From: Undaria pinnatifida
Taxonomy: Eukaryota > Sar > Phaeophyceae > Laminariales > Alariaceae
Assembly (NCBI GenBank): GCA_012845835.1
Contig: JABAKD010000020.1
Span: forward strand, 18,526,646 to 18,590,645
DNA length: 64,000 nucleotides
Direction: 5' to 3'
Part shown: in pieces, positions 11,023-24,500 of the stretch
Layout: each line of letters begins with the position of its first letter
Position numbering within the stretch: position 1 is the first letter of the stretch
The notes under the pieces: model-generated
What the model was told of the DNA's origin: nothing
Seen by the model: only the letters and a program-made list of their open reading frames with translations
Databases searched by the model: none
Position numbers and translations under genes: made by a program

Positions 11023-11893
11023 TATCGTAGCCACTAATGCTGTGCTGTGTTATGGCTGGCCTGGTACGAAGGACTTGTCACGGGCCTGGAAGGGGAATTT
11101 AGCAACGAAGGCCTGCCGCCGTTACGGCTACGATGACGACTACCAGGAACAGTAACAGCAGTCAGCAGCCAGCAGCCAGCAGCTAGCAGCCAGCATCAGC
11201 ACTCGTAGTACTGCTGTAGTCTACCTGGTATGCCAGTACAGCAGCATCTGGTACACTGTTATCGCCCTTGAGGTCTGCAGGCGTCGAGGATGATGCGATA
11301 ACTCATGTTGGAGAAACACACGGAACACGGATATTCGATACTGGTTGTTGTGGCAGGGCTGGTTCAATTGACACCACCGACAGTGTCGTAGTTTTCAAAG
11401 GGGGCTTTCCGAGTCTGTGAATACACTTAAACAAGTACACCCCTACTGCCGACTGCTGCTGCACTGCGCGGCAGCAGCACGAGCAGCACTGCTGTTGTGC
11501 CACAGGTCCGCCCTGGCGTCCTGACCGCTATCCACGTTGCACACGCCACACACCAACCTGCAAAACAAAATACTCAGTGTCTTACCTGCAAGATTGTCCG
11601 AAGCAGGCGCGTCGAGACATTGCTCAGGTTTCTAGAGCGCGCTGCTCGCAACCTCCAGCCGCGCTGGCAGGAATTTGCCAGTCTCATGGAGATACCAATG
11701 CCTAGCACCATTGAGGTTGTTGTGCGAAGGGTGTAGCTTGCACCTCTTGGCCACACATGCGGCGCAATAACGCAAAAATGCTAGCGGGTGGTTGTTCAAC
11801 ATCCTGGAAAGGCGTGTTTGGCACGGACAGCCACTTTGAAGCTTTAGGGGGTCAACCGCGGACCGCGCCAGCACAGCCTCAACCTCCGCCGGC
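11023..11893. other. upstream region of the coiled-coil gene
   Basis: A CAGCCAGCAG-type tract lies at 11157-11200 and a CTG/CAG-rich patch at about 11450-11490. ORFs at 11497-11895 overlap on both strands and show no splice support. The promoter and 5' UTR of the gene starting at 11894 should lie here, but no TATA box or other recognisable signal stands out. Confidence 0.35.
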
Positions 11894-11942
11894 ATGGAGT
11901 GGCTACTGGCCGCAGGTCTTAGCGTCTTCGCGTGCCTCGAAG
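11894..11942 (+). CDS. exon 1: signal peptide
   Basis: ATG at 11894 in context GGCATGG. It encodes residues 1-16, MEWLLAAGLSVFACLE, a typical hydrophobic signal-peptide core. The donor is G|GTAAGG (phase 1). This start is chosen because the leftover base joins exon 2 in a frame open through the whole second exon. Confidence 0.7.
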
Positions 11943-14900
11943 GTAAGGTGTGATCACCTCGTTTTTCACAGAAGCGATGTCATGGGCAGCCGTTCGTTCA
12001 TGAGAAACATGTTGTTTTATACAACAGCAGTACGTAGGACACAATCCATTCTGCTTTCACCAACACATGAACATGAACACTCCTGCTGTCACATCAGCAC
12101 AAAGTGCGTGTGCTTTTGGCTTAGATCGCGGTGCCTGTCTCACAGAAACTGCCATGGACTTGCCTACCCCACTAACCAGCATTGATTCGTGTTCTCCCTC
12201 ATGTAGTAGCAATTTTCTTTCCTTGCCATCCTTTATCACGTGTTTGTCTGTCTCTTTCTGCTTCTCCGTGTCTATTGATAGCTCTGACTCGCCCCCCCCC
12301 CCCCTCCCCCCCCCCTTCGCCCTCCATCTGCAGGAACGCACGCTTTCAGCCTACCCGCACCCTCAAGAACACCGCCGTCCCCATTCCTCACAGACAGGGG
12401 CATTCCGAACCAACTCGAGGCTCCACCCCCCACGTCTACCGCTGTTACTCTCGCTGTATCACGGTCGAGAACAACCTCTAGAAAGGCCCTTACCTTATCC
12501 GGATCGCCATGGACACCGCTCCCGACGGGGGCAGACGGAAGTCTACTTGGAGAGAAACGGAGCATAAGCAGCGAAATGATTGGGAACAAACGGAATGGAA
12601 GCAGCGGAATATCTAAGTTCGGCAGCTCACCTAGCCGGGGGCGATTTATCTCTTCTTTGTCCAGCACGGGCAGTGGGGGAGGAGGGGGAGGGGGGGGTCG
12701 GGACGACGGAAGCGAGCAGCGAGGCCGTCGGGGCCTGCTGCGGAGGGTGGTGCAGCGGGTGGTGACGACGGGGAAGACTGTCGGACAGCAGGTAGGGGCG
12801 GTTTTTGATGAAGCACCACATGAAAGCCCTGACGAAACGCATTCTACGTACGCACTACTGTCTCGGGTGTATACTGTACGTCGTTGATCGGTAGACACTG
12901 CTGGCATCGTAGCACCAGTGCATCTGTTGGCTCAGCTGAAGGCTTTCGGCTTTACCTTTGGCTGTATTCTTCGCAGTCGAATAATTGTCGTATGTGGCGG
13001 GGGCGTCTCTTTTCCTTAGCTTGTGCTTCAAGCTTCAGAAAGCTGCCCTATTTCAAGCCGCTCGACTCTCTATCCTCTTAGCCCTCCCTCCGTCCCCGTT
13101 GCTGTCTCTTGAAGTGGCCGCACCAACCAACAGATCAATCCATTCAAAGCTGTCATCCACACGCAAGAAAGTACGCACGAGGTGCCAAAGTCCGCCTCGC
13201 AAGTGGTTCTTAGCAGGATGCAGCTCACCCTTCATGGCGACTCGCCGAACACCTCTCGGCGCTTAGCGCTTGGTAAACGCGATGTCTGCCTGTCGGTGAA
13301 AACCCGATGTGCTCCGTCCCGGCGTTGTAGGGCAGGGTCTATGGTCGTACGACTACGGCTATGCATGAAATAAGTACACCCCCCCCCCCCGCTCCACCCC
13401 CCGCCGCCTTCCCCCCCATTGACAAAGCTTCGTGGCGGCCGGCGACACCTACGATGTCTGCTGTTGAAAACCACAATCACGCAATGGCAACCCCGCCAAC
13501 AGTTACTCTAGAAAATGCACTGCACTGTTAACCACTACTGTTATGTGATCTGTTCTATCTTGTAGGCCGGCGACCGCATCCTCGGAGGGAGGGACGACAC
13601 CGCCCTCTACCCAGAAAATTCCGACTCCAACTCTAACTCAAAGAATGCACCGGCGACAGCGTCGAACTACGGAGGAGACGCACCGTCAATTCCAAGGCCT
13701 CCCACGAAGGAGGAAAACCGAGCCAACATGGGCACCGCGACCAACGCCGGGGCCGGGAACAGGGCGGCTGCGACCCCGACGCGGGGAGGGGGGGGGAAGG
13801 CTTCGACAGGGGCTGGGAAGGCAGCGGGCGGCGGGGGTAGCCAAGCGTGGTCCCCTATAGACATGGCGGTTCGCCCGCTCCAGGCGTTTGCAGCAATAAT
13901 GCTGAAGCAGGTGTGCGGACTAGGCGCAGGCCGGATCGTGCGTTTGCTATATTACTGCCGCGGTTACTGCTTACTATATCTGGGCTTGTGGATATGTGTC
14001 TTGTAGATGGATGGACTGTAACACTGCCGCCGCTGCTGCTGCTGCTTGCTACTTACCGGCGTGTGCATGTGTCTCGTGGATGCGTTGACAGAAGAACGGG
14101 TTGGGGCCAGGCGCCCGGGCGATCTCTCCCTGTGAAACTCGAAACGGGGGAAGTGTGCTTTCGACACCGTGCCCTGCGCAGAACTCCAAAAGCAGAATAA
14201 CTCTAGAGGCAGAATAACTCTGTACCAGCAGTTTAGCTTTAGCAGTAGTCCACCTGCAGCAGTAGTCTAGTTTAGTTGCAGTCCCGAGTTTAGTTCTATT
14301 CTTAGCAGTAGTTTAGCTTTAACAGTACAATAGTGGTCTAGAGAACTGGCGGTGCGGGACAGGGTGCTGTCTACGGCCCCCTTTTGTTTGGGACAAGTCA
14401 CACGAGATTACTCAATTAACCTGGGGGAACCATAGCTCTACACCCTGGTAACTCTTCCCCGGTCCTGGTATTTATAGCAACTACCGCTTTTATCGGGTTG
14501 GCGTTCGGGTTTGGAGCGAGTTGATGTGTGCGTTCGCACGGCGGCTAGCCCCGCCGATCGCTGCGCGGCTTTACCCGTACCCCCCCCCCCCTGTTGCGCG
14601 CGCGCTTTACAACCCCTGTAGGAACTCCCCTCGTGGAAAGTGCCGTGCTCCTGCCAGCACCTTTGGTGAGCACCCAAACCATACTGGCAGATTATATTAA
14701 CCATCTGCAACGGTTTGGTCGTATGTCTGGTGAAAGCGAACGGGTCGGAACATACGGGCTACGCCTGCACTCTTCTACCACTCTAATATGATCCAACTCT
14801 TGCGAAACCTGTGGAAATCTAATTCCAAGTATTTGTCCCCTGTACTTCGAAACGTGTACGACGAGGAGCACCGTAATAATTATAGCTTTACTTCCGTGCG

Positions 14901-15529
14901 GCTGCTGTCCCTACTTCCTGTTGATTGGAATCTTGGGGTTTCTACAACAGACTGAGGCGTTGGAGGGCGATCTGAGCGACCGGATGTCGAGGTCGGAAGC
15001 TGGGCTAGAGGAGGAGCGAGGGAAGATGCGTGAGACGCTCAAGCAGGTGAGTGAGATCGGGCACGATGCCATCACCAGCTAACATGCTGTATACCTCACT
15101 CAAAACGTCGATCCATAAGCTTTGACGTTTTTAGAGACTCGGCCAAGATGCCCTGTCGCGCGATGCCCCCCCTCCTCTCCCCCCCTCCCTCCCTCCTTCG
15201 CGCGGTAGTTTTTTTTGTTTCCGTAGTGGTTGGAGGCGGGTGGTTCTGATATCTTGCTAAATTCTCCGCCGAGTTCTCGGCTTCGGTGAAACCAGAATGT
15301 CCACACTAGCGTTTATTTTGGTACCGTTTGCGTCTGGGGTGGTTGGGTACAGGCGGAGGTACAGCTATCGCAGCTTGAGGGCTTGTCCGCGGCAAAGGAA
15401 AAGGCGGAGGAAAACGAGAAGAGAGTGAGGGCCGAGGCAGAGCAGGCAACGGCGGGTGAGCGAGGCTTCGCTAATTCTTTTTTTACCATGTTGTGACGGG
15501 GGGAGGGGTGTCGGGAGCTCGTCCTCTGG

Positions 15530-15563
<34 letters not shown>

Positions 15564-18500
15564 GGCCAGCTGCAAGGCTTCACACGTCGCGTGAGCGTTT
15601 CGCGAGTCTGGTTCTTTATACGAAATAAGAGCGGTCCATTACGTAAAAGAAATGGTTGTCACATCAAGTTGGGTTTTCGTCCCCTCCCTTCGCCTCCTCT
15701 CCGTCCTATCGCCACACCCCCACGTGCTGTCGCCTTATGCGCAGCATTTTCACTATTAACAACGCCTCCATTCTGGGTTTCAACCCCTGTCCCCCCGCGT
15801 GTATACTCTGCAGTTTACAACGCCTCCGCTGACAAGCTGAAGGGCGAGGCCGAATTGGTGAGGAAGCGGCTGGAGAAGGAGAGGCAAAGCGTAGCCGCAA
15901 GCCAAGCGGAAGCGGCGAAAGCGAGGGCGTTGCAGGAGAAAGAAAGGGCGGACGCAAGGGAGAGGCTGGCGAAGGTCGAGGAAGACCTCGAACGCGAGCG
16001 GAAGGTGAATGCAACAGAGGACGGGATAAAGGGGGGGGGGTACAATCATTATCATGCATGACCGTAGTCTGTCAGACCGTAGACCTTCGCATCCATACAT
16101 TGCGGGGACGGAGTGCGTCGGGTTTTCACCAACTAGGCAAATATTGCTTGCACCAAGCGCGAAGCGCCGTGAGGTGTTGGGCTAGTCGGGGGGGGGGTTG
16201 ATGCGCAGAGTGCCTCAGTTTTTGTGTAAAAGGTGCCAATCTCAGGGCGTACATTAATGCGGCACTTATGCTTCCCTTGCTGGAGGTCAGCCGCGATAGA
16301 TAAGATATCGTAGATAAGATTTCACTGTTTTAGCCGTTGACCTGGCGGCATGGTTAGGAGGGAGGCGGGATCGATGCACCCACTTCCACGATTCTGGGCG
16401 ACCACCAAGCGCGAAGCGCCGTGAGGTGCTGGGCTAGTCGGGGGGGGGGGGGGGGGTGATGCGCAGAGTGCTTCAGTGTTTTTTCTAAAAGGTGCCAATC
16501 TCAGGGCTTACATTAATGCGGCACTTATGTTCCCTTGCTGGAGGTCGGCCGCGACAGATAAGATATCGTAGATAAGATTTCACTGTTTTAGCCGTTGACG
16601 TGGCGGCATGGTTAGGAGGGAGGCGGGATCGATGTACCCACTTCCACGATTCCGGGCGACCGATGGGCCTGTCGCTCGGCAGCGCAGCGCAGTGAAGAGA
16701 GTTGTAGATGGCTGTCGCTTCTTTGGTGGTTGAATGGCGCGGGTTACTCTGTCTCTTGTGCACGCACCATCATAGCGTGTTTGTCGTTCTGTTTTCGTCG
16801 GCTTGCTGGCTCACGCGAATGGTTTTGCTCGGTCTCTTGATTGTGAGCGCGTGCGAGTGGACAGCTTGAGCCTCGCTTTCAACGTGTCATGAGTTTGGTC
16901 CGGACAGCAAGCTTAGCTCACCCTGTCGCGAGAAAAGCAAGCGCTGCTTTGGGCGCGAACAATGCCGAGGGCGCTTGAAGGTCGCGCTGTCTAGTAACAC
17001 GTTTTCCTGCAGAGCGGGGAAGTGGTGACTCGGGCCAGAGGCGCGGGCAACCGCTGCTCGTTAGACCGCGCGTGCTTTCTCCAACAGCTAAAGATGGTGA
17101 AAGCGTCAGTAGCGAGGAAAGAATTGGCAGCACCGCTCACAGCACTTACTGGGTGTTGGGTTTTGATAAGGGCGATCCGGGTTGATCAAGGGGGGCTAAA
17201 GCCCATATTGTTTTCACGGTATCTTCTTACCCCTAACGTCGCTCCCCCACCCGCCCCTCCTTCCCCTCCCCATCCTCCTATTATTCCTACGTTTCACGTC
17301 GAGCCTTGGCGTTCTCAACGCGAGCACACCGATCGATCCCCACACCAATCAACCCCTTTTGCTCCCCACCTGTTTCTCCCCTCTTTGGCCGACAATCCCC
17401 GTCCCCTCTGCCGCCACCAGAATGCCCGGGAAAACCAAGCGTCCATGTCCTCGAAACTCGCCGGCAAGAGCCGAGAGCAATCCCAAGCCCTGACCCTCGC
17501 TACCAGTAACGCTAACAAGGCTGAGTTGGAGCGCTCCCGCGCTGACCGTGCCCGCGGGGAGGCTGAGATCCGCGCCCTTGCCGCCGAGAAGGCGGCTGCA
17601 GCTGCGGAGGCGGTTGTTGCGGAGGCGAAGGCGAAGGCGGAAAGGGACGTGGCCTTGGCGAGAGAGGAGGCGGCGTCAGCGGCGTTGCAAGCCGCTGAGG
17701 CTAGAAATACGAGCGGGATTGAAGGGTAAGAGGGGGGAGGAGGGAGGGAGGGAGGGAGGGAGGGAGGGAGGGAGGGAGGGAGGGAGGGTGGGCGGAGGGG
17801 GCGGGGGCGGGGGCGGGGAGGGAAGGATGGAGAGAGGGAGAGAGGGAGGGGGAAGAGGAGGGGGGGGGGGGGGTAGGGAGGGGTAGGGGGGGCGATACGG
17901 GGCGGGGGGGAGGTGGCGGAGGGGTAACTATCAGTCCTGAGGGTCATGGCCACGCGCCCACGGTGCGAAAGGTCGGAACCCGTACGCCTGCTGGTTTTTG
18001 GACCGTCAGCGACGCCGATGGAACTGTGACTTTTGTACTCATGTATATCCACCGCCTCGACGGTTGTGGCTACGGTTAACTTGTGGAGACACACGGGGTG
18101 ATGATTGCCCTTGGAGTTTCCCCCGCGGCCAGTAGGACGAGCGAAAGAGTTCTCCGTTGCGGGGTTGAATCGTGTGTCCCGACTCTGTAAGTCGAATATT
18201 ATCTGGAAGGGGGAAGAGGAGAAGTGTGGATATGCTGCTGGACGCGAATAATCGACTTATCCCGTGAGCCCTGCTGGGACGTGACTCACAGCCCGACCAC
18301 TCACGCACGATGGCCGGTTTGGCGCACCGCCGTGCATTGCTCCGCGTCGACCCAACATCCCTCCCGAGTAAAGCCGGGATATTTTTTCCTGGCATGGGGA
18401 CGAAATCACCCCATCCCCCCACTCCAAGAGCCACCGACATCTTTTTTGGTTCGACTTTGGGTGTGTTTTCTCCTCCGGCGCAGTATATATAAGTGGTGGT

Positions 18501-21500
18501 GGTACTCAACTAAAATGATTGACTAGTTATTATCAGTGTATATAGGAGGTGGGTCACTGCGTGTTTGGTTATTTCATGGCATTCGGATAGACAATATCGC
18601 CCTGTTTATGTGATCGTTTCTTTTTTCAGACTCAAGGCCGAGTTGGCGGCCGCCATGTCGGAGCTGAAGGAGCAGACCGACAGAGCGAAGGCGCTGGAAG
18701 TCGCAAAGCGGCGGACGGAGGTGGAAGCAGAGAAGAGGAACCGCAGCCTTGAGGAGCTCACGGAGAAGAACAGGTATCCATATTTTTGAGAGCGGGGGGT
18801 GGGGAAGCGGGGGGTGGGGAAGCTCGTACTTCAAGACGGTTCATGAGAATGCGTTGTGTGTTTGCGGCGCATGCTATTGATGAAACGGCTGTCTCGGGGG
18901 AACGGAAGAGGAAAGGAAGAAGGGGATGGTTGCCTTGAAGACTTGCGGGCGACTGCAAAGTTGTGTTCGTTGTTTTACTGTAGTTGTTACTTGATGACTT
19001 GTTTACGACTGCAAGTTGTGCTTCTTTTGCTGTTTTGTCTCCTGAGGAGGGGTGGTAGGGCGGGAGGCACATCTCGTTTTGATTGGTGACCGTGAGAGCC
19101 TATCTATATCACCACCACCATTTACCACCACCACCACCACCACCACCACCACCACCACAACCACCGCCACCACCACCACCACCACCACCACCACCACCAC
19201 CACCACCACCACCACCACCACCACTACCACTACTACCACCACCACCACCACCACCACCACCACCACCACCACCACCACCACCAACACCACCACCACCACC
19301 ACCACCACCACCACCACCACCACCGCCAAGACCATTACCTCCACCACCATTTACCACCACTACCACCACTGCCACCACTACCACCACTACTACGGAACAC
19401 ATCTTGCCCGTGAAAGCCGAACAAGTCTGATCCGTAAACACGATGTTTTATGACGCTCCTTGCCTTCCCTCACGCTCGGCCTCGTATGCTGGCAGAGCGA
19501 GATACCAGAAAACAACGGCGGATCTAGAGGCGAAAGTCCAGGAGCTCAGCTTGCTCGAGGTGAATACACCGTCTAATGCTCGACATCTTCAAAACCGCAC
19601 ACACCGTATATGTTGTGCATAAAAGCCCGACAACACCTCCCTTGACCCCCTTTGGGCCTCAAGAGGGAGACGTTGACAGAAAAACATGACGATTTCAGCA
19701 TTGGTCACATCATGGTTGAGGCAAGATAAGTTTGTTGTCCAAAGCGCAGTGCAACGCGTGGTATGATACGGGCGCAGCATGACGCTACTCGTACTGCTCG
19801 TACATGCTCACAACTAGTCGTAGGCGGTTGACAAGGCTAAACGTACGCTTTTTTAAAATCAATATCTGTGCCTTCCAAACGGATCAAGCCCAGCGGTAGC
19901 GTAATGCTCCGGTCACATCCCGAACAGCTGTAATACGTGCACGCGTCTATTTTTTTTGTCGTTCCCGCCCCAATCTTTGTTGCTGGTGTTTGTTTACTGT
20001 TGCTTGATTGCCTTGCGGCACGTGCGGTGGGGCAAGTCGCGCGGTGTACTTGGTGGTACTGACATGTGGAATTGGAAGACATTTTTCAGGATGGTAAAGC
20101 TTTGCGCGTTGTGCTTTACATCGCCGGTGAATGGCGTCCATGCTTTTGGTTTGTTTTTTGCGGTTGGTTTGAGTTGGTTTGGTTTGGCTTAGGTTTGGTT
20201 CGGTTTCGCTTCTTTTTGTTTCGTTTCGTTTGGTTGGTCCGATTCGGTTTGGTTTGGTTTGAGTTTGGTTTGGCTTTGTTTGGTTTGGTTTGGCTTGGTT
20301 TTGTTGGTTTGGTTTGGTTTGGTTTGGTTTTGCTTATCTGTGCTTAGTCACCTCTCCATCGTCTGCGCTCACCTTCGTCTAATTAATCTGAACCAGCGCA
20401 CATGCACATGCTTTCCTCGGTTGTCTGGAAACTCTTTTGTCGTGTGGGGGCGGGGGGGCGCCGGGAGAACAGACTGCTGCGGCTGGGTTCGAGGACGTGA
20501 AGGCGAAGCTCGGCTTGGCGCAGAACAAGTCGTTGGACCTCGAGCGCGAGGCGGCTTCCCTGAAGAAGAAGGTTCGTTCTAGTGCGAACTCACCTTGTCA
20601 ACTAATGCTTAAAACACAGTATGCGACACGACTTAACCTCTTTAGAGCCCAAAACCCCTCCACATACTAGTTCCAAGTAGTTTCCCCCCAAAGGGGTTTC
20701 CACTTGCAAAGGCGCTAAGAAACTAGACTTTCAGGGGCTGCAGAGGGGAAAATTTAAAAACAAATGGACGATTACAACATCGGCTGCGCGAAGCAGGCGG
20801 GGCCGCCTGGGTAGAAGCGGCGTCCGCAATACGAAGCAAGGATCTGTCCAAGATACGCGCGCAGCACGGTGATACTTGTGCTACTGCTTCGTGCTCTCGC
20901 GCTCTGCTGTTGAAGACGCTTGATGAGACCGCACTCACTCTCGTCTGTTTTTTTGGTCGCTCTACGTGCGTCCCGATCGGGTCAAGAGGCCGTTATTTGT
21001 TGTTGTGGGCCGGACTCAAGTTCTTGTGTGGGACAGGGTAGTAGTACCTTACACTATTTTCGGCTCCATGAAGACGCGCAACGTTGCACGTGTTTTTATC
21101 GGCTTTTCACTGGACAGGAGGGTTTTCAATATCTCGCGGGTCGAGTCGGGTCCGGTCAGGAGGTTTTCGAAACTTCACGGGTCGGATCGGGTTGGATGGG
21201 GTCTGATCGAGTCGGGTTGGGTGGGTTAGAAGGTTTTCAAATCTCACGAAGTGGAGCCGGGCCATCCTGACCGACCCCGACCCTTTAGAAGTGACCCGAC
21301 CCGTGAAAAGCCCTTGTCATGCGTAATATCTCCCCGCCCCGCCCCGTATCCCCAAACGCAGTTGCACGACGATACCCCCCCTTGGTCTCTGCGACACGTG
21401 ACCAGTACCCTCGATTCCCCGACCCCTTCCGTGTGCGCTGCATATGAAGGTGGAAACCCTGGATCAAAAACTTGCCGATAGCGCCGAAAAGTCTTCCGAA

Positions 21501-24500
21501 GAGAGATCACTGCTGGCGAAAAAGGAGGCTGCGCTTAAAGAGGCAGACGTGCAGCTTAAGGCCGCACGGGAGCGAGCTGACGGGTTCGAGAAAGACGCGA
21601 TGAGGTGTGCAAGCGGTTTGTCGTTGTAGTGGTGGTCGTGGTGTTGGTGGTGTTGCTGTTAGGTATTATTTGTGGTTCGGTTGTTGATCTTGTAGTTGGT
21701 ACTGGTGTTTCGTGGTGTTGGTAAATGTTGTTGGTGTGGTGGTAGTGGTTGTGATTTTTGATGATGGTGATCTGCTTGGTGTTGGAAACGTGGGGCACAC
21801 GGCTTATCTATGCCCTACTGTTGTCCGGATTTTTCCCGTTCTTTTATCTATTTTCTCCCGTCGTTAGGTAGTTTTGCACGTTCATTCATCTATTCTCTCC
21901 GATCGTCCAGCATTTTGCGCTTGTCGGAGGCATTCAGCACGGCAAGAAACACAACGGCGAGTCGTCTCACCGGCAGCTTTCCGGTGTAGCGAAACAAAAC
22001 TCTTCGCGCGTGCACCGATAACCTCCCGTGGTCCCGTGGAGTTTCATCGCGGAAAAGGCGCAACTTCGCCCCCACCCCTTGACCCCACCCCCACCCCTAT
22101 ATTCCGTTCGCGGGCTCATGAACAGGGTGCCGGCGTTGCTGGGCGAGGTGGAAGTTGCGTCCGAGGCAGCAGAGAGGGAACGTCAGAGGGCGGACGAGCT
22201 CCAAATGGAACAGGACCAAGCAGCGGCGCAGAGCAAGCAGGTGCAGAATAAAGGAGGGCTGGAGCGTATAACGGTATAGGGAGGAGTGGAGCAAGGGCGT
22301 GTTGTTGTTGCGCGGGCGATACGTTGCCGTGCGGTAGGCGGCGGATACTAAAAGCCGCGCGCGAGCGTTGACGCGAGCGTTGGGATGTTTCGCATCGCTA
22401 CAGAGACAGCTTCGACTGCTCCTGTGGGTTGAGGAGTAGAGCGCGTGTGTACCTGTGTGTCTGTGTCTGTACCTGTATGTGCCTGTTAGTATCTGTTGCG
22501 TCTGTCTGTCTGTGCTTCTGTGCATGTCCCACACGTAGCGCGCTTGACGGCCGCTTGGCCATGTTCATGTATACATCCCCATCAGCCCCGACTTATGACA
22601 AAACCGTTCCGTTCTGCGTCCGTGAGGACGAACTCGGGGACGATATCGAGGGCGTCGGGCCTACATCTGCGCCGTGTTCCTCACTGTAACGGCCAACCCC
22701 CGCCACCCCTCGACGCAACTGTTGTGTGAAACTGTTGTATGAAAATGTCCGATTCGGAGAATTATATCACTTGTATGAAAATATCCGATTCGGGGTATTA
22801 CAGCACTTTTTGGCGGAAGCATGTCTGAATGACGGGGGTCTTAAACTAACGACGAAACTAAACAAAATCGTCTAAGTAACGCTTGGGTGCTATAGTATTA
22901 TGTGCTGCTTCCAAATATTTAGCTAAGCGATCCCATGGGATCGTTAATCGGGTAGCATTTTCGTGTTTTTCTGAAAGTCGGTTTTGGGGTTGACTGGCAC
23001 TGTAGGTCAAGGACGAGCTGTTCGACCTCGAGCGGTCCGTGGAGATGTCGGAGTGGAATGGGCGCAAGCTTGTGCGCGAAAATGCGGGCCTGCAGTCCCT
23101 GCTCAGTCGCAACAGAAAGAGGTGCGAGCTACCTGTATGTCTCTGTGTGTGCTTGTCTTTGCGTGCCTGTCTGTGTGTGCTTGTCTGAGCTTACCTGTCT
23201 GTGTGGCTGTCTCTGTGCCTGTCTGTGTTTTTTTATTCGGTTTTGCTGGACGCAACATGCCTCTTTTGTGCTCCTGGATTGTGAAGCCGAAACCGCTCGA
23301 CGAAGGGTGGCATTGTATTTTGATGTTTGATGTTACAGTGCACGCCGAAGAAGTAATGCGGCACTAGTGACCGGGGTAGTCCAGTTTAAGGGGTGTCACT
23401 CTGCTTGCTATCTCCGGGGTCAGAGGGTAGTATTGATGCTAGTAATTGTGTACCAGGCATGTTTGGGCGTGTATGTGAGATAGCTGCGCACGTGCGGCCG
23501 AGTAAAGCGATCCTTGTACTACCCAACGTTGTTTTGTCGACGGGCGGGCTGGAATTTGTTTGCTTTACGGCTGTGTCGCAAAGATCGGTCTGTGCGTGCT
23601 CACCCGCCCCCCGCCCCCCCCCGTCGCCTGTATCAAAAACAAGCGTCTTCGCCTTTACGACAAAGCTTCTTTGTCATTGTATAGATGCGAGAGTTTATGT
23701 TCATACGACTGCGACCATGCATGACAATGAGTTCACCTCACCCTCTTCCCTCTCTCGAATTCATTCATTTTCCCCTTGACGACGAATCTGCTTCGGCCTA
23801 AGAGTGGGACTTTAGACCCCTGTGGGCAGCCAGCCACGTCGGGTGCACGGATCGACAGCGCAGGGTCAACTCGCCACACTGTCGACCGCCGTGTTGAGGT
23901 AACCACACTCGCTCGCTCGCTGCACCGCTCCCATTTCTGTTCGCTTTCTCGTCCGCAGGTTCCAGAGGGAGTTGTCGAAACTCACTGAGGCGTCGGCCGA
24001 CCTGGCGGACAAGACCGTCGCCCTAGAACAGCTGGAGTCTGTGGTGGCGAGGGAGCGCGAGAACGCGAAGCAGCTCGGCAGCCAGGTAAGAAGTTTCATC
24101 TCCATAGATAATTGTTGAATTCGGGGGCAGGGGGTGGGGACACAAAATGTGGGTTAACAAGTCTTTATTTTCGGTCAAGCATAACATGTGCTGCACACGG
24201 CGGCGTGCTTGACCGGCTGCACATACGTAGTGCTGAGTGACACGCCGTTGGTTGACTGGGCGCGCTTTTCTATGCCGTTTCTTGTTGTGGTTTGCCTGTT
24301 GAAGTCAGCGCTGTTTTTTTCTCCAACCGAGGGTCACGGTTTAGGCTTCCATTCCTCCCGCTCAACGCCTTTACAACTTAAAACCCGTTTTTGGCGACAA
24401 ATTACTTGGAATTAGTATAGGGGGTTTCGGGGCTTTAAAGGACTTGAGCGGAGCTTGCCTGCGATGAACTGAGCCTGAACGTGCACGGGTTTAGTGGGGG

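Noticed and set aside
17079..17160. Possible extra exon (LKMVKASVARKELAAPLTAL) after CTCCAACAG
   Set aside because: No donor in a compatible phase follows, and exons 6 and 7 already join in phase 0 without it.
17315..18094. 259-residue minus-strand ORF across exon 7
   Set aside because: It is antisense to a well-supported exon and includes the translated (GGGA)n repeat.
19003..19453. Long polyVal, polyGly, polyPro and polyThr ORFs on both strands
   Set aside because: They are six-frame translations of a (CAC)n microsatellite inside intron 8.
21098..21315. Complete GGGTC transposon in intron 10
   Set aside because: The ends are mutated and no 8-base duplication could be found, so it is listed only as a decayed copy.
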